Source: Erpobdella octoculata (taxonomy: Eukaryota; Annelida; Clitellata; Hirudinida; Erpobdellidae). From it: a stretch of DNA of 64,000 nt. Every line of letters begins with the position of its first letter. The first letter of the stretch is position 1. A program made the position numbers and the translations under genes. Positions 1 to 10,509 of this stretch are shown here, in pieces. Where the stretch lies: positions 39,793,460 to 39,857,459 of the forward strand of contig OZ022239.1 in assembly GCA_963978895.1 (NCBI GenBank), read 5' to 3'. Under the pieces are notes generated by a model, which saw only the letters and a list, made by a program, of their open reading frames with translations, was not told the origin of the DNA and did not search any database.

Positions 1-2268
1 TGGCAGAGAACCAATGAGAAAATTTCACTAATTCAATGTTCATCACAGCTGTAACTTCATCTATAGAATTTCCAGAATAAAACAAATTGGTGTCATCCGC
101 ATATAATATTGTAGAGAGCAGTTTAGAAGTTTCAAATATGTCATTAACAAAGATGTTGAAAAGTAGTGGGCCTAGGATTGAACCTTGTGGAACTCCTATG
201 GATATGCCCCTCAAAGCAGAGTTTGTGTCGCCAAGAGAAACTAGTTGACTTCTATCTTTCAAATAGTTAACAAACCATAAATGTGCAGTCCCACGAATAC
301 CATAGTGTGAGATCTTATTCAGCAGAATGTCGTGATTGATAGTATCAAAAGCTTTGCTAAGATCAATGAAAACACCCACTGTGAGATGCTTGTTGTTCAT
401 TTGCTGTAGTAGTTGCTGGGTGAGATTAATGAGAGCAAGATCAGTGGAACTATTTGCTTTAAATCCAAATTGGTTGCTGTGAATGACGTGGTGCTTGTTG
501 AAAAAAGACGTGATTCTATTGAACATAAGTTTTTCCAGGAGTTTTGAGATTGGAGACAAGAGTGATATAGGTCTGTAATTATCAAGGGATTCCTTGTCAC
601 CCTTTTTAAAAATTGGAATAACTTTTGATGTCTTTAATGGCTCGGGAAATATGCCTTTCTTGAATGAGAGATTAAAAATATGACAAAGAGCACTGGATAT
701 GGAGTTTATTATCGACTTGAGCAAAAAATTACTTAAATCATCTATTGCAGTACTTCTTGAATTTTTGAAACTGTTGACTGTTCTCACTATTTCAGTTTCA
801 GTAATTTCTTCAAGAAAAATTGAATCTGAAACAGGTTTGACCAGGTAATCACTATAATTGTTAGTAGTTATAGATGGAATGGTGTTAGCCGTATTGGTAC
901 CAATAGATGTGAAATATTCATTGAAGATATTGGATAATAATAATTTGTCTTCAGCTAGCTGACCATTGTGAAAAATTCTTTCAATAGATTCAGGACGAGA
1001 TTTATTTAAGGCTTTCCTAATAATTGTCCAAGTCTTTTTGATGTCATTCTTTGCCTGTTGAAACAATGTGTTGTAGTAGCTCTTTTCGGCCTCACGTTTG
1101 ATCGATGTAAACATATTCCTAAATTTTTTGTATTTTTCTATATTTTCAGTTGTCGGATGCTTGATTGATTTCACGTAAAGTTTATGTTTGGTTTTAGATG
1201 ATTTAAGAATTTCTTCCGTGATCCACTCCTGACGTCGTTCTTTACGATCGACAGTATGATAAGGACAGGTTGAGTTTAGCACCCTGGTAAGATGATCCTG
1301 GAAAATCCTAAAAGCCTTGTCAGTATCATTGCTGGACAAGATATTGGACCAATCTACTTGCTGAAGTCCGAGAGTCAAAGACAATACATTCATAGGTTTT
1401 AAGTTTCTTTTGGAAGCAATAGTTTTATCTAGATTTAACCTGCTTTGGAAAATAGTGAAGATAGGAAAGTGGTCGGATAAGTCATCCAGCAAGATGCCAC
1501 TCACGTTGTTACTATACCTGTTTGTAAAAATGTTATCAATGAGTGTAGCTGAGTGTTTGGTCATTCTAGTAGGTCTAGTTATTGTAGGTAGTAAGTTGTG
1601 TTCCAGTAGTGTATTCTCAAAGTTTGTTCTTAATTGTCCACAATTTAGCAAATTGATATTAAAATCTCCTCCAATGTAGATGTCAGACTTGTGGTTTATT
1701 GATGCTAAAAATTCATTTAGATTGCCAAGAAAAACATCCGCATCAGAGTCAGGAGGTCTGTAGATGTTCAATATTATATTTTTTTACCATTTTTATTTAT
1801 CATTTCAATTGCCAGCCAGTCAAAAACAGGATTGGCAATACATAAATCATCTCTCACTCTGTAATGTATGTCATTTCTAATAAAAATAGCCACACCACCA
1901 CCTTTACCACTTATTCTGTTTCTGTATACAAATGAGTATCCAGGGAGAATTATTAATGGAGCAGTATCTTCCGAAAGCCATGTTTCAGTTATCAGTAGCA
2001 TTGAAAAAAAGTTTCTTGTGTTGTAACATAAAATTTCAAGGACTGGAACTTTATGAAACAGACTACGTGAATTTATATGTAAAATAGCAAATGAGTTATT
2101 GGGTGAAGTTTCAATTAATTTGGACAATTCTTTGTTATTATAATATTTGGAAGTAATCTTAAGAGATCTAAAAAAGTTGACATCAGGATCATGAGCTTCA
2201 AGAAAAAACTGGTTTTTGTTTTCTTTTTCAAATAAGTCAAAAATATTTACATCTGTGGCAGCCTCCAT
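1..2268 (-). CDS. LINE-A ORF2: endonuclease and reverse transcriptase (partial, one frameshift)
   Basis: This is the replication protein of a non-LTR retrotransposon: it nicks target DNA and reverse transcribes the element RNA. It starts at the ATG at 2268. The AP-endonuclease domain shows LLITETWL, GKGGGVAIF, GDFNIN (about 1640) and DLSDHFPI (about 1525). The RT domain follows with NYRPISLLSP, DLSKAFDTINHD, GVPQGSILGPLL and YADDTNLF, so the catalytic residues of both domains that I can see are kept. The first frame ends at 1774. The downstream frame then stays open to the window edge, so one indel at the A7 run (minus strand, 1779-1785) explains the break. The protein is cut by the window before its C-terminal region. 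Jockey/CR1 superclade is my best placement; the exact clade is not certain. Confidence 0.9.
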
Positions 2269-3158
2269 TATTGCTTGTTGTTTTGTTTAAAAGTCCATTC
2301 ACGGACAACGACATAGCGAGGCCAGTTATCAGGGTTGAACATGTTGGTCGTTGCTTCAGATGTAATGCATAATCTGAAAGAAGAGCTCATATCGGTTGGT
2401 GAAAAGGCTTCATCTTTGTTCCTTGCTTTATCCATTGAGTCCGTTTTGACATTTTCATCATTGGGTTCCAAGTTAGTGTTAGAGTTGCCAGAGGATTTTG
2501 TTTTTTTGAAAACTGGGTAGCAAGTTATGAAGTTGACATTTATTTTGCTTAGATGTTCTTTAATAGTGTCTACCGAGCAAGGAGAAATATTTCCCAGGTA
2601 GCAGACTTTCTTCTTAATAAATTCTTTTGAGGCTTTTATTAAAGTGTCTTTTTGTTCCATTTTACCTATTATTTTCTTTGTTATCTTTTCAGTTTTTTTC
2701 TTACGGGATTGTACAACTTCAAAATCAGGAACAATTTCATCCATGAATTCTTTTTTATTTTCTTTTACTCTATCAGCCCAGGAAACCTGGGGTTTGGTTT
2801 TCTGATTCGAGGTCCTATTGATTTTGTTCTGGTCTGGTATGGTAGCTTGCATACTTTCTAGTAAAAGATCTTCAGACAGAGTCTCAGTGGGTTCAAATTT
2901 GGTTCCATTAATTTCCAGATTTGTGTTTGCCTTTTTGGAGAGCATGTCAATTTTATCCAATAAAATTTTTTCTCTTGCATCTGCCTGCAGTTTGAATGCC
3001 TTTAATGCAGAGAAGAGAGCTGATTCTATCATTTGGCTCACAGGGGATCGGTAGGTGCTAACAAATGTTCCACTGGTGGAGGTACATTGGTTTACGGCAT
3101 ATAGTGCTGCATCTTTTGCTATTTGCTCAAGATTCTTACTATCCTCAGCTGATAGCAT
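2268..3158 (-). CDS. LINE-A ORF1 nucleic-acid-binding protein
   Basis: A 296-residue ORF1 precedes ORF2 of the same LINE. It is lysine-rich in the middle (KKKTEKITKKIIGK). Its C-terminal part runs from VCYLGNISP to NWPRYVVVREW, a layout seen in LINE ORF1 proteins, where a short RNA-binding fold ends in a WP..VVRE/W motif. No CCHC knuckle or PHD finger is visible. Its stop codon overlaps the ORF2 start in the pentanucleotide TAATG (2270-2266), suggesting coupled translation. The frame is unbroken. The role (RNA chaperone, RNP formation) is taken from the family. Confidence 0.8.
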   Translation of the reverse strand: MLSAEDSKNLEQIAKDAALYAVNQCTSTSGTFVSTYRSPVSQMIESALFSALKAFKLQADAREKILLDKIDMLSKKANTNLEINGTKFEPTETLSEDLLLESMQATIPDQNKINRTSNQKTKPQVSWADRVKENKKEFMDEIVPDFEVVQSRKKKTEKITKKIIGKMEQKDTLIKASKEFIKKKVCYLGNISPCSVDTIKEHLSKINVNFITCYPVFKKTKSSGNSNTNLEPNDENVKTDSMDKARNKDEAFSPTDMSSSFRLCITSEATTNMFNPDNWPRYVVVREWTFKQNNKQ

Positions 3159-3226
3159 TTTTATCGCTTGTTAAAGTTAAAACCAAAAGATATAACTAAC
3201 ACGTGCAAGGATTAATCTAGTATCGT

Positions 3227-3396
3227 AATAGGATTAAGCAATAATCACTAGAGCAAAGTATAATGCTAAAAATTATTGTCTTATGTAATAGGATTAGTAA
3301 TAAAGTATTGAAATAGGATTAAGTAAAAAACACTAGAAAAAAGTTATAGAGCTAAAAATTATTCTCTTATGTAATAGGATTAGTAATAATGAAACA
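3227..3396. repeat. Two 85 bp tandem monomers
   Basis: The phrase aataggattaag starts at 3227 and again at 3312. Each is followed by cactaga, then gctaaaaattatt, then cttatgtaataggattagta. The second copy differs by several substitutions and small indels. Confidence 0.75.
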
Positions 3397-3552
3397 CGTG
3401 ATAGTGTAGGCAATTAACCACGTGGTTTCGGACAAAAAAATCTACAAACCAGCAAAAAAAGTAACTATAAGAGAGAGAAAACTTCTAGTGCAATAAGAAA
3501 ACAAGAAGCAACTTAACTCAACTTTATCAAATGAAGTCCTCCTGAGAATATA

Positions 3553-3629
3553 ACTTTTTAAGAAAATTATCAAAGAGTTTCTAAGTTGAACTTTTTAAGA
3601 AAATTATCAAAATTTTTCTAAGTTGAACT
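3553..3629. repeat. 37 bp direct tandem repeat
   Basis: Two adjacent copies begin aactttttaagaaaattatc and end tttctaagttg. They mark the outer edge of the LINE-A 5' region. Confidence 0.75.
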
Positions 3630-3668
3630 ACGGAGCCGGCCACCTCCAACGCTTCGACTACAAAAAAA

Positions 3669-3815
3669 ATGTACATACGTACATACATACATACATACAT
3701 ACGTACATACGTACATACGTACATACGTACATACGTACATACGTACATACGTACATACGTACATACGTACATACGTACATACGTACATACGTACATACGT
3801 ACATACGTACATATG
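3669..3815. repeat. (CATACGTA)n microsatellite
   Basis: About 145 bp of alternating tacg and taca tetranucleotides, starting as pure CATA and becoming CATACGTA. ORFs across it on both strands are translation artefacts of the repeat. Confidence 0.95.
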
Positions 3816-4950
3816 TATATTTTTTTTTGCTTATTTGTCCGTGCGGCCGCAATAAACAAGCTCCGTCGTTTTTTTTCAAAATTGCAATTAATTCGGAAGC
3901 GTATTAGTAATATATTTTGAATAAAACTAATAAAATAAAATTAAAAATTATTAATATTAACAATTCTCGTTTTATTTTCAAAGTTTTATTGCTACTCTCT
4001 GAAACGATCTTGCCAGGAACCGATTGCATCGGCGAGCTTCAACAGAAATACGTGTAAAACGACGAAACTGAAAGACACCCTGATACTACAAAAAGATCTC
4101 AGTCTGTATGAATTAGGCCGAAAAATCATCATCAGCATCAACGACGTCGAAGTAAAGAACAATCGCTAAATTTGAAACGACGTCACGAATACAGGTTCTA
4201 CGTCTTAAACAAATTATCTTCATTAATTAGATCCAGCATATCTGACTGTTATTTAATCTCTAATAATATAATTTGATCCTGTCTAAAAAAAGCAAGTTGA
4301 ATAAGAATGTTTAAAAGAAATAACCTAACGAACTATTTCTTCCCAACCAACCAATTCTGCTAACAAATTCACCAAAAAATTGTCAAAATTAATCGAAAAA
4401 AGTAAATAAATTAAAAGAAAAGTTAATAAAACAAAATAAAAGAAGAAAATTAATATTACAACAATCTTTATTTAAAAGAAAATATTAGAAAGAATATTAG
4501 GAAAATAAAAGAATAGTTCCTGACGCTTAAAATAAATTCGACCAGTCACAAAGCCCGAAACAACTGTCTCGTCTAATCAATTTCCTCCCTTCAAACAAGT
4601 CAACCAATCAGAGAACTCGACGTTTAATAAGACCTTCGTCTTGCTGAACTCGCCATCTTGGTTGCCATTTTGATTAAGCGTTCGCTCTGCAATTTTAATA
4701 TCTCAAAATTTCTGTTTTTGTTTTTGATTTCATTTATTGTAATAATAAATATAGCATTTAAAAATATTACAATTAATTATTTCATTTAAATTAATAATAA
4801 TTTGTCTTATTAAGTTGTTGTTATTGTTGCGATAGAGCAAGTGCTTTTTCTTTTGCTAATCCTATTACAATTCTTAGTTGATAAGGCGAGTAAGCGATAT
4901 TTAGTCTCATTTTAACCAAGATATTTCAAGTGCCCACTGAAAATTTTAAT
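3816..4950 (+). other. Non-coding stretch; right part probably LINE-B 5' UTR
   Basis: No gene is visible. The left part is AT-rich. The right part leads directly into LINE-B ORF1 and contains cgccatcttggttgccattt at 4651-4670, two motifs resembling YY1 sites. Where the LINE begins in this stretch is not defined. Confidence 0.4.
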
Positions 4951-5954
4951 ATGACAGTCGTAGAAGCTAATACTAAAAGAATAAAAAAGATTTTAACCTT
5001 AGCGGATGATGAAGCGAATACGAAAACTGCATCTATTAATGATATACCTCAGGAGAGTGAACAAAGTTCAGTAGCAACACTTGACGATCTCTTGAAAGAG
5101 GTAGACGTTGTAGAGAAAATGGGTTCAAAAAGGTTTTACAAACAAAACTAGCCCTACAAGAAAACCAAATTGCTGTCGTACAAGAAAAGCTGGATGGTCC
5201 TAATATTTCTCACAAAACCAAAAATGAGACACCATCTTACGCAGCAGTTGCTGCTAAAGGTTTATCGGTTACTGGAAGGGTGGTACTTGAAATGTCAAAG
5301 TTAGAGAATAAAAAGAACAACATAATTATCAGAGGTGTAAAGGAATCCAAAAAACGTGACCAAAAAGGAAGAGAAGAAGAAGATATGGCTGCCATTTTAA
5401 AAATCTTAGAAATTAGGGACACCGGAATAAATATTGACGAAATCAAGCCAATGATTGAATACTCTACAAGACTTGGGAAAAGTAATCCCGAATTTGATCA
5501 CAGACCAATTCTGGTCAAACTCAAAGACAAATCACTAAGGGAAAAACTGCTAGAAGCAAAAGGTAACACCAAGCAAAGAGAGTTTAATATTATGAATGGA
5601 ACAAAGTATAGGATAGAACCAGACTTAACGAGTGAGCAAAGACAATTTTACAAACAAATGTGAGTTGAGGCCGGCTTAAAAACATCTCAGGGAAACGGGA
5701 AATGGGTTGTCTATGGCCCCATGGACAACCCACATCTAAAAATGGAAAGAAGTAGAAACTATAACGTCTCAAATCAACTAACAAATTCAAATAACAAAGA
5801 CATTTTTAATTGTGTTGATGCTGATATAATCTGCTTACAGAAAACAAACATTTTAAATTATGACATAAAAAAAACCTTTTCATATATTGCCACCTCTCTC
5901 GAATCCACTACAACAACCAGCGCCAACAAAAGTAGAACTGGGTCTTCCAAGTAA
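4951..5954 (+). pseudogene. LINE-B ORF1, broken
   Basis: ORF1 begins at the ATG at 4951 (MTVVEANTKRIKK). Near 5115 a run of A bases is out of frame. The following frame (ENGFKKVLQTKLALQ...) then leads into NNIIIRGVKESKK and a region ending GKWVVYGPMDNPHL, typical of CR1-type ORF1 nucleic-acid-binding domains. A TGA after FYKQM near 5661 interrupts the frame, which otherwise stays open to 5954. It overlaps the start of ORF2 by about 70 bases in another frame. Confidence 0.7.
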
Positions 5955-7921
5955 AAGATCCCGTCCTGCCAAGCCAAAACATCCCACACAGCGCCAACAA
6001 AACATCGGTAGTCTTTCCCAAGACAAAATTGACTTATTAAAATCCACAACAACTCTTTGTTTCTGGGCAAATAACCCTTGTTCACTGAATAGTCAGAAGA
6101 AAGACGAACTCACGGCCAGACTAACAGCACTATCAAAGAAAAACCAACCAGACGTTATGTTTTTCACTGAGACATGGTTTAATGAAAGGTCGGACACAAT
6201 CGTGAATGGATACCAATTGCATAGAACGGACAGAAATAGCAAAGGTGGTGGAGTCGCTATCTATGTCAAGAACGAAATAGTTTCAATTAACGTTTCTTTA
6301 CCAGAGCTTAATTTGAAAAATATTGAACAATTGTGGATAACAATTTGTTACGGTAAGGAATCGATCTTACTTGGCTGCATCTACCGCCCACATGATTATG
6401 ACAATGAATATTTAACCAATACCATTAAAGCTATAAAAATTGCAAAAAAATCACCAATTGGACTCAATTGTGCAACGATGTTGCTTTATGGTGATTTTAA
6501 CTTCAGTCATACATGGTACGAAGAAGTTGATGTGGGTGGCAGAGTAGCCACAGCTGGTCATGTGATGGACGAGCGCCCAGGGGATATCAGATTTCAGTCA
6601 TGTCTCGAAGAAAACGATCTAACACAAGTAGTGACATTTTGTACTTACCGACATTCACGAGATGTTGCACCAAAAAGCACACTTGATCTTATTATCACCA
6701 ACAAACCAGATCAATTCATGGAGCTTACAAAAGGCGATTCACTAGGCTATACGCCAATGGGTCAATCACATTGTTTAATAATGGGAACAATAAGTGTAGC
6801 TGGCTGCCCGACAATCGAAAGGCACAACAAACCCCGATGTATATGGAGTAGAGCCAACTTTACTGCTTTCTCACACTTTATCAGCTCACAAAACTGGATA
6901 ACCCTCTTCTTACATCGCTCAGTTAACGAGTGCTACACCACCTTGGTTAAAATTTACGATGATGCAGTAAAAAGATTTATCCCAACAACAACAGTGCCCT
7001 TTAAGAAAAAGTCAGAGGCATGGGTCACTCCAGAAGTGTTAGCGGCGGTTCAACTGAAGAGACAACTTTGGTCAAAATACCTAGCAGCCGGGCGTCACAC
7101 ACATGACCAGCTTAAGCTAGCTCATAAAAAAGCTTGTAAAAACGTGGCAAAAGTAGTTAGACTTTCTATGCTTTACTACGAAGAAAGTCTCGCTTATTCA
7201 CCAAATCTACTTCATACTCACATTCGAAATAAACATGAAACTCAAGAGAAGATAAAGGCAATTGAAACGGCTGACGGTGACACATCGGTCGACCAAGAAG
7301 TAATATGCAAGACGCTAAACGAATATTTCCAATCTGTCTTTGTTACCGAATCAGGCAACCAACTGCCTTTTTTTGAACAGAGAACAGATTCCGAATGCAA
7401 TATTGACGAGAGCGTTTTCACATTTGAAAAGGTTGAAAAAAGAACTCTTGGCGAACAAGGCTATGGGAGTTGATGGATTTCATCCTCGTATATTAAAAAA
7501 CAGCGCAGCTGCTCTTGCAATTCCTATCACTCTCATCTTTAGAATGTCTATCACCACAGGCATGGTACCAGATCTACGGAAACTAGCTAATGTTACGCCC
7601 ATTTTAAAAAAAGGTAGCAAAATAAAGGCAGGAAACTATAGGCCAGTATCATTAACTTCCGTACTTTGCAAAGTATGCGAAAAGTTTATTCACGAGCAAA
7701 TCATGTCTTTCTGCACTATGAATAACCTAATAACTAAAAGTAAACACGGATTTGTAAGAAAAAAAGGATGCGTAAGCAACTTACTGGAAGCCCGCGACAT
7801 TCTGACAGAAAGTGTTCATCTTGGTGTTTCTGTGGATGTTGTCTACACAGATTTTGCGAAAGCTTTTGACAAAGTCCCACATCGGTGTTTATTGCACAAA
7901 CTGAGAGCGTACGGTATACAG
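5887..7921 (+). pseudogene. LINE-B ORF2, 5' part: endonuclease and first half of RT
   Basis: The endonuclease runs from FWANNPCSLNSQKK through TETWF, GGGVAIYVK, LLYGDFNFSHTW and LDLIITNK to GQSHCLIMG. The usual Ser-Asp-His near the end of this domain reads Gln-Ser-His here. A frameshift near 7440 separates FTFEKVEK from the next frame, ELLANKAMGVDGFHP. RT continues with NYRPVSLTSVLCK and FAKAFDKVPHRCLLHKL until the Bel/Pao insertion after YGIQ. The start codon at 5887 is the first ATG of the open frame. Family role: target-primed reverse transcription. Confidence 0.85.
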
Positions 7922-8562
7922 TGTAAACTTTCGACCTAACCGTTCGAAATAACAGCGTGAACACATCTCTCCGGTCCTACGCAAACTTCATTGGCTTCGG
8001 ATCAACGACAGAATAAGCTTCAAGGTGGCGCTCATGACGTTCAAGTGCCTCAACGGGATGGCTCCCACATACCTGGCATCGAGCATTCAGCGAGTGCAGG
8101 ACATTCCGGCTCGGAGAAGACTACGATCGTCATCAACGTCTCAACTTCTCGTGCCGGCAGGAAAACTCAAGAGCGCCGGAGATCGAACGTTTGCGGTTGC
8201 TGGCCCAAGACTATGGAACTGTCTTCCTCCAGTGGTCACTTCCGCAGTGACAGTAGAAAGTTTCAGAAAAAAACTTAAAGCGCATTTGTTCAGTGGCCTT
8301 GAGGTCCATTAGGATTTACGCCACTTAAAAAATCGTCAAACATTATTATTATTATTATTATTAATGTGTCGTTTTGAATACTCTAATTTATTAATTAAGA
8401 AATGTATAAGTATAAAACACTAAATACAAAGGCGGCTCACAGGCACGCTACACTCTCAATGTCGATCAAAACACAAGGGCACGAAAACAATGGCGGCTCA
8501 CAGGCTCGCTACAAAAACAACGAACTAAAAATAGAAAATTAATTAAATATTCAAATTCAACA
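7922..8562 (-). repeat. Bel/Pao 3' LTR (left), split by a LINE-C fragment
   Basis: It matches the right LTR over 7922-7955 and about 8362-8562. Between these lies a 406 bp foreign insert. Next to it inside the element is a purine tract on the minus strand (aaaggaaaggtgggagaa, 8563-8582), the expected plus-strand primer. The LTR holds two related 26 bp blocks containing ggcggctcacagg. Confidence 0.85.
7956..8361 (+). mobile_element. LINE-C: 5'-truncated L2/CR1-type 3' end inserted in the Bel LTR
   Basis: The frame from 7956 reads HISPVLRKLHWL, FKVALMTFKCLNGMAP, AGDRTFAVAGPRLWN and KLKAHLF, ending at 8312. This is the conserved C-terminal tail of many LINE RT proteins. It is followed by a short UTR and an (ATT)n tail, the usual sign of a 5'-truncated LINE copy. 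It is intact in frame over its length and is a different family from LINE-A and LINE-B. Confidence 0.85.
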
Positions 8563-8651
8563 TTCTCCCACCTTTCCTTTTGTGTTGACAAAAGGAAACA
8601 AGAAACAAAACAATGTTGACAAACAAAAAATAACATGCATACTATCTACAG

Positions 8652-9624
8652 TTACAGCTCTAGTTTTCTGGGCTTGTTGACCTTGCGTCCATACCTTGTC
8701 ACTGTGCGAGGCTCATCACAGCGTGGGCTCGTAGGACGAGAAGCTGACTCTTTTGCAGTGGATTGATCCCAAGTGTCGCCTGCCACTGATCTTTTCAGAA
8801 CTTCTTCTATTTGTTGAGTACCTTCCGAAGCAGTCAACTCCATCGGGAACAATCTTTGCAGAGGACGCAACAGCACACCTTGTTGTGTTTTCACTCTTGC
8901 AATGCGGACTAGCCCGTCTTGTCCTGGAATCAACTCCTGTAGTTTGAAAAGCGTTTGCAATTTCCGTCTGACATGTGGGAAGTGGAGCTGGTTTCACCTC
9001 AAATCCTTTACTAGAATGACGCAGACAATTGGGACATTTGTGAATAACTCTATTGATTGCTCTTTTCAACTGAAGAATCCAAAATCGTTCTCTCAATTTG
9101 TTAATCATGTATTGCGCTCCAGCATGATGATTTTTCAAATGATACCATCTAATCAACGAAATTACAAGAGGGTGTTGAGATGCAAGCAAAATAGGAAATC
9201 GGAACTCTTCTGTGTCGTCACTGTCTATAAGTTTCGTTTTTACATGATAAAGACCTTCTTCTGAAATTTCAACATTCAGACCTCTTATGACTTTTGTCTG
9301 TTTTGGAAACACTTCTTGTTGCACAATTCCCAGAAGAACGGACTCAGTATCCATAAAGTCCTTCACAGTCAAGTTTCCAGTTTTCTTTACATGATTTGGT
9401 TTGCTATTAGAAATAAATCGTCTTATACAAGCGACTACTCTGACATTTTTTATGTAACTATTGGATGTAAAATACCATGTTTGATCAAAAGAGTTTATCT
9501 TTTCATCAAGATTTGTCAGAATTGTGGTTGATGTCAACTTTTCACTACTGCATCCTGATTCTGATTGTACACACTTTCTTTCGCTCTGCACAGATAGCGA
9601 TTTCATCAGAGATCTTTTCTTCAA
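8652..9624 (-). pseudogene. Bel/Pao integrase remnant, catalytic core deleted
   Basis: The upstream part keeps the zinc-binding region (HPLVISLIRWYHLKNHHAG then CPNCLR). Soon after PAPLPTCQTE the frame meets the far C-terminal region in another frame (LQELIPGQDGLVRIARVK then VLLRPLQRLFPME), typical of the DUF5641-like tail of Pao integrases. The DDE core that should lie between is absent, so an internal deletion has its junction near 8955. A frameshift near 9630 also separates it from RNase H. Confidence 0.75.
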
Positions 9625-9634
9625 CTGGCCAATC

Positions 9635-10509
9635 TTAGAGCCAACGTGGCCCCTCCCACCATCTAGACTCTAACAACTGAGTTGGAGAACAGCCTCTGGA
9701 TGGAAGATCAGCTGGATTGTTAATGCCTGGTAAGTGTTGCCAATCATCGACTTTAGAAAGTGCACAAATTTCTTTCACACGGTTTCTAACAAATGTGCCC
9801 CATTGATCATTTCTTTTTATCCAAGCCAATGTTGTAGTAAAATCACTCCACATGAAACTTTGAATGTTTTTAACTTTAAAACTTCTGTCACAGAACTAGT
9901 CAATCGAGCCCCTATAACACACGCTAGTAATTCCAATCGTGGTATCGTCAGTTTTTTGAGTGGCGCCAATCTAGACTTGGCCATTATTAACTGTACTGAC
10001 ACTTGACCACTTTTGTCTTCTGCTCTGAGAAACACTACTGCTGCATAGGCATCTTTACTGGCATCACAAAATGTGTGTAATTCACATCGATTTTTCTGTA
10101 CATTTTTGTCTCCAGCGATGTTCCTCTTTATTTTAATGGATTGAAGACACTGAAGTTCTTTATACCACTTTTCAAATTTTGATAGCTGTTTCATCCGGTA
10201 ATGCCTCATCCCATCCTTGCTTTGACGACCACGTACCTTGTAGAATAATTTAGGCTGTAGCAACACAGGGCTTACAAAACCAATTGGGTCAAACATTTTC
10301 CCCACAAAGGACAAAATTTCACGTTTTGTTACGATTTTACTGGCATCTCGTTCAGGCACAACACATGATAAAGTATCTTCTAACTTATCCCAGACGAGAC
10401 CAATCACTTTAGTGAGCAAAATCCCACTGTGTTCCTGATTTTCTGCAACACTTCTGTGTTCAAATTCGATCTCTTTCTGAAGAGTACATTCCCAATTTCG
10501 TAAATCCAT
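9635..10509 (-). pseudogene. Bel/Pao RNase H region, frameshifted
   Basis: The first segment (9817-10509) contains LSFVGKMFDPIGFVSPV, a Pao hallmark after the RT domain, and LHTFCDASKDAYAA, the RNase H start, followed by KLTIPRLELLAC. The second segment (9635-9853), in another frame, reads SDFTTTLAWIK and NPADLPSRGCSP, the RNase H end. It is out of frame with the RT segment, which it overlaps at 10460-10509. Confidence 0.8.

Larger units (their letters stand above)
3159..3640 (-). promoter_or_regulatory. LINE-A 5' UTR and presumed internal promoter
   Basis: The region upstream of LINE-A ORF1 has no ORF. It carries two copies of an 85 bp unit, E-box-like CACGTG sites near 3200, 3395 and 3418, and a 37 bp direct repeat at its far end. 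Tandem monomers upstream of ORF1 are a known arrangement for LINE promoters. Promoter function is inferred; the exact 5' end (about 3630) is not defined. Confidence 0.5.

Noticed and set aside
9005..9264. Plus-strand open frames across the Bel/Pao interior
   Set aside because: They oppose clear minus-strand integrase and RNase H segments and have no recognisable domains.
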